Positions 9,362 to 19,247 of a DNA stretch of 39,700 nt are shown one piece after another. The stretch covers positions 1 to 39,700 of the forward strand of contig SVLF01000025.1 of assembly GCA_015068085.1 (NCBI GenBank). Reading direction: 5' to 3'. The position numbers were made by a program, and so were the translations under genes. The notes under the pieces were generated by a model that ran no database searches, had not been told where the DNA came from, and saw only the letters and a list, made by a program, of their open reading frames with translations. The stretch comes from Oscillospiraceae bacterium. GTDB taxonomy: Bacteria > Bacillota > Clostridia > Oscillospirales > JAAYXM01. The stretch's first letter is position 1, and the number at the start of each line of letters is the position of its first letter.

Positions 9362-11020
9362 ATGAACATCAAAAAGACGGCGGTGGAGATTTGGGCAGAG
9401 TTTGAGAAGGGCAAGACGTATAACAAGTCTATTGACCTTTATGAGAACGTTAAGAAGTGTGAGAACTTCTATATCGGCAAGCAATGGGAGGGGCTTAACG
9501 CCCCTGACCTGCCGAAGCCGGTTCTGAACGTTACCAAGCGCGTTGTGAGCTATTTTATAGCGATGCTCGTGTCTGATGACGTGGGAATACTTCTTGAACC
9601 GTATAAGAAGACAAAGGAGTTTGTGACACCTCATCCGTCGCCATACGGCGACACCTTCCCCTCAAGGGGAAGGCTTGAGGGTGGAATGCAGAGCGGAGAG
9701 CCAACAGAGATAATCCGCGAAGAACTGGATGCGCGGGTAATCGAGACCGAGGTGGACAAGACGATTGAGCGCTGTAACATAAAGGCGCAGGCGCGAAAAA
9801 TTGTCCGAAATGCGGCTGTTGACGGTGATGCGTATATGTACTTTTACTTCGATGGCAGCATAGACGCAGGAAACGGCGCGGAAGGCGGAATTGTTTCCGA
9901 GGTGCTTGACAACACAAGCGTTATATTCGGCAATCCGTACAAATACGAGGTTCAGAAACAGCCGTATATAATAATTGCGACACCGTGCATGCTCTCCGAC
10001 GTGCGCGAGGAAGCGAAACGGAACGGACTGGGAGAGGACGTTATTTCGCAGATCCACGCAGACGATGATTCGGACACATACACCTACAAGCAGAGCGGGA
10101 CAAGCGACCTCTGCACGGTTATAACAAAGCTCTGGAAGGAACAGGGAACGGTTCACGCGATGAAGATTACAAAGGACATTATTATCCGCGATGAGTGGGA
10201 CACGGGATATGAGAGGTATCCCATTGCAAATCTGGTGTGGGAGGAAATTAAAAACTCTTACCACGGCATGAGCGCGGTTTTGCAAGTGATTCCGAATCAG
10301 ATATGCATAAATCAGCTGTATGCAATGACAATCCACTGGACGAAAATGAATGCGCTTCCGAAGACGGTATACGACGCGACGAAGATTGCGAAATGGAGCA
10401 ACAAGGTAGGACAGGCGATAGGCGTTGTAGGAAATCCGAATGATGCAGTTGCATCAGCACAGGGCGGCGCGAGCATGAGCCCGCAGGTGACAAACCTTAT
10501 AAACGGGCTGATGCAGCACACGGCAGAGTACATGGGCGCAAACGATGCGGCGCTCGGGAATGTAAAGCCGGACAACGCCGAGGCGATTATCGCTACGCAG
10601 AACGCCGCGGCAATGCCGCTTGAAATTCAGAAGCTTGAATACTACCGCTTTACGGAAGAAGCTATCCGGATAATGATAGACATCATCCGCGAGGACTACG
10701 GACTGCGGCCGATAAACGTAACATGTGACGGAAACGCATTTGAAGGGTTATTCGATTTTTCAACACTCAGCGATGCAAACTACAACATGAAGGTTGAGAT
10801 AGGGCAGAGTTCATATTGGAGCGAGCTTACGCAGATTCAGACAGCGGACAACCTTCTTGCAAAGGGAATTATTCCGGACGCGGTTACATATCTGGAATCC
10901 ATTCCGGATAAGTTCATTAGGAACAAGGCAAAGATAGTGAAGCAGATAAAGGAAGCGGCAAAGATGCAGGAGACGGCGGGGGCGCAAGCGCCGATAATGC
11001 AGGGACAGGAGGTAATGTAA
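9362..11020 (+). CDS. Phage portal protein
   Basis: 552 aa from the ATG at 9362, chosen because GAAGGGAG lies about 9 bp upstream; the longer GTG frame only reads through a palindromic repeat. The portal forms the dodecameric ring at the capsid vertex through which DNA enters and leaves. The sequence has portal-like features: a helical N-terminus (ENFYIGKQW, NVTKRVVSYFIAMLV), a central beta region with AAVDGDAYMYFYF and WKEQGTVHAMKITKD, and a long helical C-terminal half with SAVLQVIPNQICINQLYA and AEAIIATQNAAAMPLEIQK, followed by EDYGLRPINV. About 20 residues near 88-110 (VTPHPSPYGDTFPSRGRLEG) derive from an inserted hairpin element, so this is probably a variable loop. It lies between the ejection protein and the fibre genes; no terminase is in the window. 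Confidence 0.85.
   Translation: MNIKKTAVEIWAEFEKGKTYNKSIDLYENVKKCENFYIGKQWEGLNAPDLPKPVLNVTKRVVSYFIAMLVSDDVGILLEPYKKTKEFVTPHPSPYGDTFPSRGRLEGGMQSGEPTEIIREELDARVIETEVDKTIERCNIKAQARKIVRNAAVDGDAYMYFYFDGSIDAGNGAEGGIVSEVLDNTSVIFGNPYKYEVQKQPYIIIATPCMLSDVREEAKRNGLGEDVISQIHADDDSDTYTYKQSGTSDLCTVITKLWKEQGTVHAMKITKDIIIRDEWDTGYERYPIANLVWEEIKNSYHGMSAVLQVIPNQICINQLYAMTIHWTKMNALPKTVYDATKIAKWSNKVGQAIGVVGNPNDAVASAQGGASMSPQVTNLINGLMQHTAEYMGANDAALGNVKPDNAEAIIATQNAAAMPLEIQKLEYYRFTEEAIRIMIDIIREDYGLRPINVTCDGNAFEGLFDFSTLSDANYNMKVEIGQSSYWSELTQIQTADNLLAKGIIPDAVTYLESIPDKFIRNKAKIVKQIKEAAKMQETAGAQAPIMQGQEVM
9631..9688. repeat. Two-hairpin mini-element inserted in frame in the portal gene
   Basis: GTCGCC-ATAC-GGCGAC (9637-9652) followed by CCTTCCCCT-CA-AGGGGAAGG (9654-9673). 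The plan matches the element at 2906-2956, including the shared CCATACGG centre, with different compensated stems. The frame is open across it. Confidence 0.75.
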
Positions 11021-11023
11021 AAT

Positions 11024-12187
11024 ATGGACAGAATCAAAACGTTAAATATTGACGAAAAGTCTGCATTTATAAAAATCGGCAGAGCCGGTGAAAACAGATT
11101 CAGGTCTCTGCAAATTCACGTATCCGGAGAGGTAGAAGAGAATGCGGAATACAGAATTATTTATTCCCGCCCCGACGGACTAACTTATCCGGTTGAAATA
11201 ACTTGTGAAGATAGTTGCGTTATATGGACGCCAAACGCCTATGACCTTGAAATTCCCGGTAGAGGACAAATTGAGATTCGCATATACTACGGAGAAATTA
11301 TTGGAAAATCCGCAACTTTTAAAGTTGAAGTTGAAAAATCAATGCAAGCCACCGAGACCGAGCCGGGCATTGCCCGCCCCGATTGGGTGGATGATATTAT
11401 CGACAAGGTTGTAATTTCCGATATGACGCAGACCGAGACTTCAACGGAGAGCGGCGGAATAAACGTCTTTACCGTAACGCTGACCAACGGCGAAAGTGCC
11501 GCCTTTGAAGTCCGCAACGGTGAGAAGGGAGAAAAAGGCGACCGGGGTGAGAAAGGTGACAAAGGAGACACCGGACCGCAAGGTATTCAAGGCGTGAAGG
11601 GAGATGTCGGCGAAAAAGGAGACAAGGGAGACAAAGGCGATACAGGCGAAAAAGGAGACAAGGGGGATAAAGGAAACACCGGCGCAGACGGCTATACTCC
11701 GCAGCGCGGCGTGGACTACTGGACGGAAGAGGACAAAGCGGAGACAATCACCACCGTGCTTGAAGAAGCAGAAAGCAGTATGGATGAGAAGCTTGAAAGC
11801 TATGTAAAGAAGTCAGATTTTGCTGCGACTAAAGGCATAAGAATGACAAGCTCTTGGAGCTCTGCGGGCACTACATATACGCCCGCAATAGTAAAGGCGA
11901 CCACTACGGAGATAAAAAACTTCGCGAGTGACTACAAGCCGATAGTTCCCTCAAACCTTGAATGTGCCGTAGATTTCGCAAACGCCAAGTTGGGTATGGC
12001 GTCAAAAACATACGTTGACAACGCGATAAACGGGGTTGAGGCAAAAATTCCCGATGTGAGCGGGTTTGTGACAACCGAGGAATTAAACACCGTTCTCGGC
12101 GATATCGAAGCTGCTTTAGACAGTATTATAGCAAGCCAAGAGAGCATACTTGCAATTCAGAACGCACTGATAGGGGGTGAATCATAA
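11024..12187 (+). CDS. Phage tail fibre with collagen-like stalk
   Basis: 387 aa, starting 3 bp after the portal stop. The N-terminal ~110 aa form a beta-rich domain ([40 protein letters not shown]) similar in style to baseplate or fibre attachment domains. Around residues 163-224 there is an unbroken run of about 20 Gly-X-Y triplets ([16 protein letters not shown] type), a collagen-like trimeric stalk. Next comes [16 protein letters not shown], a motif often found after such stalks in phage fibres, then helices and a C-terminal heptad-rich region. The gene overlaps the next by 1 bp (TAATG type), so the two are translationally coupled. A role in host adsorption is inferred. There is no signal peptide, as expected for a virion protein. 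Confidence 0.75.
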   Translation: MDRIKTLNIDEKSAFIKIGRAGENRFRSLQIHVSGEVEENAEYRIIYSRPDGLTYPVEITCEDSCVIWTPNAYDLEIPGRGQIEIRIYYGEIIGKSATFKVEVEKSMQATETEPGIARPDWVDDIIDKVVISDMTQTETSTESGGINVFTVTLTNGESAAFEVRNGEKGEKGDRGEKGDKGDTGPQGIQGVKGDVGEKGDKGDKGDTGEKGDKGDKGNTGADGYTPQRGVDYWTEEDKAETITTVLEEAESSMDEKLESYVKKSDFAATKGIRMTSSWSSAGTTYTPAIVKATTTEIKNFASDYKPIVPSNLECAVDFANAKLGMASKTYVDNAINGVEAKIPDVSGFVTTEELNTVLGDIEAALDSIIASQESILAIQNALIGGES

Positions 12188-13155
12188 TGACACTGGCTGA
12201 AAAATGCATAGAGATTGGTGAAAACAACGAAGCAATCGCCGCAAAACCACCCAAGGTCTACGCCGCCGGAAAAAACTCAATGGTCGATGAAAGCAAACTT
12301 CTTCCTACAACAGTGTCCGGAAATTATATCTCTTTAGATGATGTCAGTGAAATTCCGCATAAGGTTGAGTGCAAAATCAGCGGAGTAGCGGACTTAACAG
12401 GCGTGCAAATTACAAGAACCGGTAAGAACTTGATTGATAATTCACCAGAAAATGTGAAAAGCGGATATTACTACGACGCAGGTGGTTCGGTTGCAACATC
12501 TAACGCAGGATATATACGCATATCTCCAATCAAAGTTAATCCCCTGACTACATATACCTTATCAACAAATTTAATCATATATACTATATGGTACTTCAAT
12601 GCTGATGGTGCTATTAAACGAGAATCAAGATCAGGGCTAAAGACTTGGGAATTTACCACACCTGACAATTGCAACGAGATTCGGATATCGCTGCATAATA
12701 CAAGTGGCGCAGCAGATACTGTCGCTTTCGAATACGCACAGCTTGAGGTCGGTTCAACCGCAACTAAATACGAGGCATACGTTCAAGAACAAGCCTTGAC
12801 ACCAAATGCGGACGGAACGGTTGATGGAATGATAAGCACTTCTCCATATATGAACATATTCACTGATACCGAAGGTGTGCATATTGAGGTAACATATAAC
12901 AAGAGTTGGGGAATGCAAGAAACCCAAGAGCGGTTTTATAGCGATTTCCAAAGAGGAGTTATAAACCACTCAATCAGTTTTGAATGGCTTACGCTTTCAA
13001 AGGAAAGCATAACAAGCATTGTCAACGCGCTTTCAGACTCCGCAACAGGCCAGACCATAACATTCAAAAAATCTGCAAAGGAAGCAGCCTTTACGGATAC
13101 TGAATGGACAGAGCTTATTGCAACAAAACCCAACTGGACGCTTGCACTTTTGTAA
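12187..13155 (+). CDS. Probable phage receptor-binding / minor structural protein
   Basis: 322 aa, coupled to the fibre gene by a 1-bp overlap. After a short helical N-terminus, residues ~55-205 form a beta-sandwich reminiscent of carbohydrate-binding modules seen in phage minor structural proteins (NPLTTYTLSTNLIIYTIWYF, ending FEYAQLEVGSTATKYEAY). The C-terminal part is rich in aromatic and Thr residues and ends NWTLALL. It is the last gene before the terminator, the usual place for tip or adsorption proteins. Glycan binding is inferred from fold style; no catalytic motif is evident. Confidence 0.6.
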   Translation: MTLAEKCIEIGENNEAIAAKPPKVYAAGKNSMVDESKLLPTTVSGNYISLDDVSEIPHKVECKISGVADLTGVQITRTGKNLIDNSPENVKSGYYYDAGGSVATSNAGYIRISPIKVNPLTTYTLSTNLIIYTIWYFNADGAIKRESRSGLKTWEFTTPDNCNEIRISLHNTSGAADTVAFEYAQLEVGSTATKYEAYVQEQALTPNADGTVDGMISTSPYMNIFTDTEGVHIEVTYNKSWGMQETQERFYSDFQRGVINHSISFEWLTLSKESITSIVNALSDSATGQTITFKKSAKEAAFTDTEWTELIATKPNWTLALL

Positions 13156-13197
13156 AACAATTTCGTTTTCACTTCTTTATCCTATATTATTTTTCAA

Positions 13198-13243
13198 AAC
13201 GAGGATACCTCACTTTTGGTAAGATATCCTCGTTCTATTTTTT
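13198..13243. terminator. Bidirectional terminator between phage tail operon and EPS operon
   Basis: Stem AACGAGGATA (13198-13207) with TATCCTCGTT (13225-13234), followed on the plus strand by CTATTTTTTG. A-rich sequence before the stem gives T residues on the minus strand. It separates two convergent operons. Confidence 0.8.
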
Positions 13244-13267
13244 GTTGTCTTGCATTTGTAGCATAAA

Positions 13268-14464
13268 TTAAATTGTACTTTCATCCGTGAGTCCCAATTC
13301 CAAAAGCAACTCAGAAACAGATTGGATTTTTTCTTCAGATACTTGTTTTGGCAAACTTACAATTGTAATAAGCTTGTTTCTTTTTTTCTTATTGAAAAAT
13401 CTGAACCATCGCACAACTTGATAAAACGGAAAAAGAATTGGGATTTTTTTTAAAATCGGATATATCTCACATAAATTACAATAAGGCAAAAACATAACTT
13501 GCAAAAATCGCTTTTGCTTGAATTCTCCTTTGGACTTTTCAACTGTAATTCTATTCTCGAAAGAGCCATACACTCCTGCATGAAGAATATAGTCCTGCAT
13601 TTTTCGGGTAAGTTCGGAATGTTCCTTTGCACCAAACCAAACATCACACAATTCATTGCATTTGAAATTAAACTCTACCAGACCGCAATCTTTCATCATT
13701 TGATTTAATTTTTCATAGTCCAAAGCAAAAGTCTTTTTTAATATCCATAAATCAACAAATGGGCGTATTCCGCATCCCCCTGTCAGAAAGTGTTTTGCCA
13801 TATGAGCGACGTGATAAAACATAAACATCTCGCTTGACATCTTCATATGGAATTTCCCCGATTCTATAGGCTCTGCATTTTCCCAAATTTCAGACAACAA
13901 CTTTGTGGATTTTGCAACTCTGCCGTTTTCGATAAGTTCAAAATGCAGTTCTATGCAAACTCCTGTTTCGGAATGTAGTGTTACATCGTGTGGTGTTTTT
14001 GAAACAAAAACGCAGCCATTTTCTTTTTCCAAAACCTCAATTGCCTTATCCAAATCCAAAGGTTTAACAAGAACATCCATATCACAGCTTGTTCGCATCC
14101 ATGGTTCAGGATAGTATTCTCGAAGCACAGAACCTTTAAGTGGAAGAAATTGAATTTTATGCTTTTCAAATGTTTCACAAAGCCTTTCGAATTCAACTCG
14201 CATATTCTCAAAGCGATAAACCGCCAGCATCTGTGCATCTATAAACTTCCGCCCTGTTTCCGAGTCTTTATCGAGCAAACCATTTTTGTACAAAGCAAAC
14301 GAAATAATTGGCAGAAGATCATGTTTGCTCGCAAGCATATATATTTTATCAATAAACCGCATTAACTCCAAAGAGCTATTTTCTCTTTCTGGTAAAAGCT
14401 CTCCTGTTATAGCGGATCGGATTAACGAGAAAATGGCATCTATTATCCTTTTTTCCAATTCCAA
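13268..14464 (-). CDS. Nucleotidyltransferase-fold family protein (PF14907-like), EPS operon
   Basis: 398 aa, last gene of the minus-strand EPS operon, 18 bp after the branching-enzyme gene. Residues ~105-140 carry the signature LPLKGSVLREYYPEPWMR followed by SCDMDVLV, with LKG and DxD as in the 'uncharacterised nucleotidyltransferase' family (NTP_transf_5). Later comes ELHFEL and a helical C-terminal half. These proteins often occur in surface-polysaccharide and lasso-peptide loci; the substrate is unknown. It probably modifies or transfers to a sugar of the polymer. The family is recognised from the motif; the role is unresolved. Confidence 0.7.
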   Translation of the reverse strand: MELEKRIIDAIFSLIRSAITGELLPERENSSLELMRFIDKIYMLASKHDLLPIISFALYKNGLLDKDSETGRKFIDAQMLAVYRFENMRVEFERLCETFEKHKIQFLPLKGSVLREYYPEPWMRTSCDMDVLVKPLDLDKAIEVLEKENGCVFVSKTPHDVTLHSETGVCIELHFELIENGRVAKSTKLLSEIWENAEPIESGKFHMKMSSEMFMFYHVAHMAKHFLTGGCGIRPFVDLWILKKTFALDYEKLNQMMKDCGLVEFNFKCNELCDVWFGAKEHSELTRKMQDYILHAGVYGSFENRITVEKSKGEFKQKRFLQVMFLPYCNLCEIYPILKKIPILFPFYQVVRWFRFFNKKKRNKLITIVSLPKQVSEEKIQSVSELLLELGLTDESTI

Positions 14465-14482
14465 TCAACCTTTTCATTTAAT

Positions 14483-15346
14483 TTATTCTGCATACAACTT
14501 AACGACGCTATCAATAATATCCACATCAACCTCGCTAGAGAATTTTCTTGCAAACAACATCGGCGATTCTTTTATTTCGTTCAAATCACATAGCTTAAAT
14601 ATATATGGTTTGCCTCTTTGCCAATCTATTAATCTCATAAACATTTCATTGGAATCATCGAAGACATCTTTTGTCAAATTATTCTTGTATTCCGAATTGA
14701 TAATTAATGTTTGAAGAAAAACTTCATCACAACACACTGTATCATGAAATACTCGCTTTATCCAAGGTTCCTTTGCCACGACATATCTTGCAAGATTATC
14801 GGTTATGCTAAACCAATTTGCCCCTTTTTGAAAAATAACTTTTCTATTTCGATTAACTCTCAATACTATTTGAATGCACTTTATAGCCTTAGACCAAAAA
14901 TTGCTTTTACGTCCTGTTTTTTCCTGTAACCAATAATAGTATCTCACTCTGTTTGAACATTCAAATATTTCTTTCTCAAATCTCACAAACTCTGTTCCGC
15001 TGTGTTTTGCAAAAAAATCATGTATATACGATTGTTTTTTTATCGGCAGATCTTCCCCCGAAAGCAAATGATAATATGCATAACAATCTGTTTCCGTTGC
15101 TTTCTTCAACAACAACAATTCTGCATTAATCTGGCTGTATCCGCCCCAAACAACGCTTGTCCGTTCAGTAAAGTATATGCGGCTTTTTTCAACCAAACCC
15201 GACACTTCTTCCAAAGAAAAAGACACATTCTTCTTGTCCATATGAATAAATATGTCATTAAATTCATAATCGAGCATTCTCAGCAAAGAACGAAACGTGT
15301 AATCATCCTTATGAGCTTCTATTAAATATGCATGTTTGCGACTCAT
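14483..15346 (-). CDS. Core-2/I-branching beta-1,6-N-acetylglucosaminyltransferase family protein
   Basis: About 287 aa. The ATG at 15346 is preferred over the GTG nine bases upstream because AGAGGAG then lies about 10 bp before it. Family hallmarks are AYLIEAHKDDYTF at the N-terminus, IFIHMDKK, VVWGGYSQINAELLLL and YYHLLSGEDLPIK, followed by GTEFVRFE and GANWFSIT near the middle. GT14-family enzymes transfer GlcNAc (or xylose) to form branches. It is an inside-face glycosyltransferase of the EPS pathway, with no membrane segments visible. Confidence 0.85.
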   Translation of the reverse strand: MSRKHAYLIEAHKDDYTFRSLLRMLDYEFNDIFIHMDKKNVSFSLEEVSGLVEKSRIYFTERTSVVWGGYSQINAELLLLKKATETDCYAYYHLLSGEDLPIKKQSYIHDFFAKHSGTEFVRFEKEIFECSNRVRYYYWLQEKTGRKSNFWSKAIKCIQIVLRVNRNRKVIFQKGANWFSITDNLARYVVAKEPWIKRVFHDTVCCDEVFLQTLIINSEYKNNLTKDVFDDSNEMFMRLIDWQRGKPYIFKLCDLNEIKESPMLFARKFSSEVDVDIIDSVVKLYAE

Positions 15347-15398
15347 ATTATGCACTCCTCTTATCTTGAATAGTATAGCGTGCCAAAATCATTAGAGG

Positions 15399-16580
15399 TC
15401 ATCCCCGCGACTTTCTTCGTTGCCTTATATTATCGAGCAGTCCGATTCTTTTTAATATAATCTTTAATCTGGTTTTCATGGAAACATGCGCGTACTTTTT
15501 TCTTAATTGTTTATATGCGCGTTTTTGATAATCCTTCCAAAAATCTGACCGTTCATTTGGCATCCTTGATGATTCACACATCGCCTTATTGTGGTTCGCA
15601 AATACGACATCAACATCAACTTGTTCAACATCTAAAGATGAGATGATTGCTTCAAATGTAGCTTTACCTTTTTTGCTATGTATAACAACAATAGAGCTCC
15701 CTTTTCCGTCATTCAGGTCTGGGGCATAATCTTCTATTCCCCAAAAGTCACCCAATGTTATATCAGAAACTCTCTCAATTCCTTTAAAACGACAATCATA
15801 ACAAGACTTTCTCAGACTAATATCTTTAAGAAAAAACTGAAAATATGAATCTACCTCTTTCGGTTGATAATACATTTTTCTGTTTTTTCCATAAGATACG
15901 CCATATTCTGAATGTCCACCATACTTTTTGCACCGGAAATTCACAGCAGTTAATTTCAAATGTTTCTTTTTCTCAATATGTTCTGCATTGGATTTCCATA
16001 ATAATGGCGATGGGACTCCATGGCAAATCAAATCGATGCAAATCAGATTGTCGTATCTTTTCCCTAAAAAGCTTTTCAAGCCCTCAACTTGACAAGGTGT
16101 TCCGGAAAATAAAACTTTCTGATTTCTTTCTAAACGAAGCTTAACATCTAAATAAATTTTGTTAATTTCACTTTGTATATACTTTGATCCGTAAAGTTTG
16201 ATTAAATCATCCGGATCTTCTACAACTATATGTTGCGCTTTTTTACAATCCTCTGTCATGGCGCATCCGACAACAACTCCGCCGTCCTCTAACATATGTG
16301 TTGCCAACGCTGAAAAAACCCCTCCGGATGAGCTTTGCAATCTGATATTGTCATATTTATTGATTGCCGCATATCCTTCCTTAATTTCATTGACAATCGC
16401 TTTTTTATTGATAATCGGACAAACATTTATGCACTTCTTGCAGTTGATACATTTATCGGAATCAACTTGCGGAAATTTAAAACCTTCCTCATCAAATTCC
16501 ATTCTTATGCAATTTTCCGGACAGGCATTATAGCACGCTTCACAACCGCAACAATCTTGTTTGTTTTTTATTGCTATCAT
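15399..16580 (-). CDS. FrhB/FdhB-type Fe-S protein of polysaccharide loci
   Basis: 393 aa. The N-terminus has two 4Fe-4S ferredoxin motifs (CCGCEACYNACPENC and CINCKKCINVCP). They are followed by the coenzyme F420 hydrogenase/dehydrogenase beta-subunit domain (LQSSSGGVFSALATHML, VLFSGTPCQVEGLKSFLG, CIDLICHGVPSPLLW, RKSCYDCRFK, DITLGDFWGIE). Such proteins are common beside pyruvyl transferases in EPS clusters of anaerobes, where they are thought to carry out a flavin-dependent redox step on the polymer or precursor; the true reaction is unknown. It overlaps the Wzx gene by 4 bp (ATGA), so it is translationally coupled. Confidence 0.8.
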   Translation of the reverse strand: MIAIKNKQDCCGCEACYNACPENCIRMEFDEEGFKFPQVDSDKCINCKKCINVCPIINKKAIVNEIKEGYAAINKYDNIRLQSSSGGVFSALATHMLEDGGVVVGCAMTEDCKKAQHIVVEDPDDLIKLYGSKYIQSEINKIYLDVKLRLERNQKVLFSGTPCQVEGLKSFLGKRYDNLICIDLICHGVPSPLLWKSNAEHIEKKKHLKLTAVNFRCKKYGGHSEYGVSYGKNRKMYYQPKEVDSYFQFFLKDISLRKSCYDCRFKGIERVSDITLGDFWGIEDYAPDLNDGKGSSIVVIHSKKGKATFEAIISSLDVEQVDVDVVFANHNKAMCESSRMPNERSDFWKDYQKRAYKQLRKKYAHVSMKTRLKIILKRIGLLDNIRQRRKSRG

Positions 16581-18133
16581 TTTTTATCTTCTCCGTCTAT
16601 GAAAAACTTTTTTATTGGTGCGGATATCAATCGTTTTTCAAAATCATTCATACAAAGCAACCATGCTGATATAAAATAAATCAAAGTATATATCAAAACG
16701 CAAACAGCAAAATCACCAATATTGCTAATAGTTATAAATTCACGCAGAAGCCATCCAACAGCAAAACAGGGCAAAAAGCCCACGAGTATCCGCAAAATAT
16801 TCTTCCAGAACAGTATTATATCAATATTGCATCGCTTGTGATAAAATATGTTCATAACTAATCCGTTCGCCAAAATAAGAGATACAGCTGTACCGAAAGC
16901 ACTTCCTGTGGCTCCATATTTCTGGCAAAGTATATATGAAACAACTACATTGATCATCGCCATAAATGCATACACTATGCTGCGGAAATGATGAATGTTT
17001 TTGGCTCGTTGTATCTCGATTCCAAGATTTTGAACCAAAGCAATGGAGGCCGGAAGTATCAGGAGCAATGCAACGTAATATGCTTCATCGTAACCGGTGC
17101 CTGCCCAAATAGAAACAATAAATGATTTTCCAAAGAAGATAATTCCGCTTGCCAGGAGAGCCAAGACCAAGAACTGAATTCTTCCCACTTTTATAAACAA
17201 TTCAGTCAGCTTTTCTCTTTGTAGTCTGCCATCATGTATTGTAGAATTTACTATTTTATGTATTCTTGGTGTAAACACCCCGGAAATTGAAGAAGAACAA
17301 AGCTGATAATAAGAATAGAGTGAATAACCAACAGAATAGATCGCAACGCTATTTGTCCCTCTGAATCTTGCTAACAAAATTTTATCTACGTTCCAATTAA
17401 TCTGATCTACAACAAGCTCTATCGCAATAAAAAGAGTGTACGCAGAAAGTTCTTTTGCAAGTCCCTCATCAACTTTACCAAAAGAGAACTTACACTTTAA
17501 AATAACCAAAACATAAACCAAGTATATAACATCCGCAATAAGCGACAATGAGACAGTTACAGAAACCATTGCTATAGAGCGATAACCCATAAGCAAAAGC
17601 GGCAATGTAACAAGCGGGCCGCCCACTGTCTTTAAAATTCCAATCAATTTAAGAATTATATATTTTTCATGAGCACTTATAATGCTCGAAAATGCAAGCA
17701 TTGGAAATGATACGGCCAAGTTAATTGTTAAAATATACATAAGTATTTTAGCCGTTTTATATTCAGCATGAGTCAAACCCGAATCGAATACAATATGTAG
17801 ATTTTGAGAAAGGAACATCCCGCAAAGAAAAGCAATGCTTCCAATAACAAGAAATATGAGCAGAAAAAGTCCGTTCAATTTATTTAACTTCTTACTATCG
17901 CCTTCCGCCTTATACTTTGAATAAAATCGGATATAGCTACTGTTAAATCCCAGACTCAAAACTGACATCATGGAAATAGTGGATGAAACAGTATTATAGA
18001 GACCATACTCACTCTTACCAAGCAAGCGAATCATTACCGGAGTATATATTAATCCTATAATAACGCTCAATCCCATTTGCGCGTATGAAAGCAGTGTGCC
18101 TATTTTCAATTGTACGGAATCATTTTTTATCAT
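16577..18133 (-). CDS. wzx: Wzx-type polysaccharide flippase (MVF/PST family)
   Basis: About 518 aa with some 14 hydrophobic segments and very few charged loops. The N-terminus (SYAQMGLSVIIGLIYTPVM, LLGKSEYGLYNTVSS) is typical of oligosaccharide-repeat-unit flippases. It moves undecaprenyl-diphosphate-linked repeat units across the membrane for Wzy polymerisation. The ATG at 18133 is used; a GTG three codons upstream is possible. The gene overlaps the pyruvyl transferase gene upstream and the Fe-S gene downstream. Together with the Wzy-like gene and the initiating transferase, it makes this a Wzx/Wzy-type pathway. Confidence 0.85.
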   Translation of the reverse strand: MIKNDSVQLKIGTLLSYAQMGLSVIIGLIYTPVMIRLLGKSEYGLYNTVSSTISMMSVLSLGFNSSYIRFYSKYKAEGDSKKLNKLNGLFLLIFLVIGSIAFLCGMFLSQNLHIVFDSGLTHAEYKTAKILMYILTINLAVSFPMLAFSSIISAHEKYIILKLIGILKTVGGPLVTLPLLLMGYRSIAMVSVTVSLSLIADVIYLVYVLVILKCKFSFGKVDEGLAKELSAYTLFIAIELVVDQINWNVDKILLARFRGTNSVAIYSVGYSLYSYYQLCSSSISGVFTPRIHKIVNSTIHDGRLQREKLTELFIKVGRIQFLVLALLASGIIFFGKSFIVSIWAGTGYDEAYYVALLLILPASIALVQNLGIEIQRAKNIHHFRSIVYAFMAMINVVVSYILCQKYGATGSAFGTAVSLILANGLVMNIFYHKRCNIDIILFWKNILRILVGFLPCFAVGWLLREFITISNIGDFAVCVLIYTLIYFISAWLLCMNDFEKRLISAPIKKFFIDGEDKK

Positions 18134-19247
18134 TTGAAACACTCATATTTAAAAAATTAATAGATTTTCGTATCAACTCATCTTGAAGCTGTTCAAACCC
18201 AGAGTAATCAATTTCTTGATCCAATGATATTTCTGATGTAATGTCAATAATCCTATTGGGCAGATTGAAATTTTTGATTAGCGTTTCAATTCTTCCCATC
18301 ATTTCTTCGCCGTTTTTCCTCTTAAAAATGTAAAATTTTCTTTTAAATAGCGAAGAAAACACACATGCATGAAAGGAGTCTGTAAAAACAACTGTTGCAT
18401 TCTTTATCAAACTTATAAATTCTTGAGGAGATGCATCATAAATCTTTACGTTGCCAAAATTCATCGAATCAATCCGTTCTCCCGATGCATATGGAATGTT
18501 GATAATTTTCAGATTGTTTGATTCAGCAAAATCTTTTACACGTTTAGCAAAATCACCATATTCTCCCAAGAAATAGGTAAGGACATAATTACTATGCTCA
18601 ACCGGCTTTGTAATTTCATTCCATTCAACATCCTTGAGCAATAATGTAGGATCCAAAACTACTTCTATATCATTTCTATCAACAAAAGACTCAAGTAATA
18701 GTTTTGCCGAAAATTCACGAACGGAAACGAAGTCTATCTTCTCAACAAGCGGCTTAAATACAACTTTCTGATCCTCTGTCATATTTTCACAGCCCAAGCT
18801 CGCTGCATAAATAACTTTATTTACTCCCTTTGGAACAAACCCCAAAAAGGACCTTTTTCGTGCGAATTTAGGATTCCAGATCTGATCACTCCCGCAAACT
18901 ACCGCCGTGTATTCACTTATATCCGTTTCTGATTCATCAACTGTTCTGCTGTAATATTTGTTTTTAAATTTTTCTACTTTGACTTTTCTATCTTTCACAT
19001 ACCGTTCTATCTTTCTGACCTTGCAAAACCTTAAAATAGGCGAAATAACTTTAAGCACTTTACGTTTGAGCGATATTGATATTGCTTTACTCTCTGCCGG
19101 TAGGCAAACCTTCGTTTCATCATTGACTTTCAATATCTCAATATCAAAGCCAAGTTTTCTAAGCGTTTTTTGCAGTGCATAAAACTGCAGAACGCCTCCG
19201 TAATTAAATTCGTCATATTTTAGCGGAACAATTGCAACTTTCATCAT
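18120..19247 (-). CDS. Polysaccharide pyruvyl transferase family protein
   Basis: 375 aa. The family (WcaK/CsaB, PF04230) signatures are NYGGVLQFYALQKTL at the start, TAVVCGSDQIWNP, KVIYAASLGCE, FVSVREFSAK and VVFTDSFHACVFSSLF, followed by KRKFYIF. It adds a ketal pyruvate from phosphoenolpyruvate to a sugar, giving a negative charge. SD GGGGTGAG lies directly before the ATGATG start. There is a 4-bp overlap with the PIG-L gene upstream. The Fe-S protein two genes on is its frequent partner. Confidence 0.85.
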   Translation of the reverse strand: MMKVAIVPLKYDEFNYGGVLQFYALQKTLRKLGFDIEILKVNDETKVCLPAESKAISISLKRKVLKVISPILRFCKVRKIERYVKDRKVKVEKFKNKYYSRTVDESETDISEYTAVVCGSDQIWNPKFARKRSFLGFVPKGVNKVIYAASLGCENMTEDQKVVFKPLVEKIDFVSVREFSAKLLLESFVDRNDIEVVLDPTLLLKDVEWNEITKPVEHSNYVLTYFLGEYGDFAKRVKDFAESNNLKIINIPYASGERIDSMNFGNVKIYDASPQEFISLIKNATVVFTDSFHACVFSSLFKRKFYIFKRKNGEEMMGRIETLIKNFNLPNRIIDITSEISLDQEIDYSGFEQLQDELIRKSINFLNMSVSNDKK

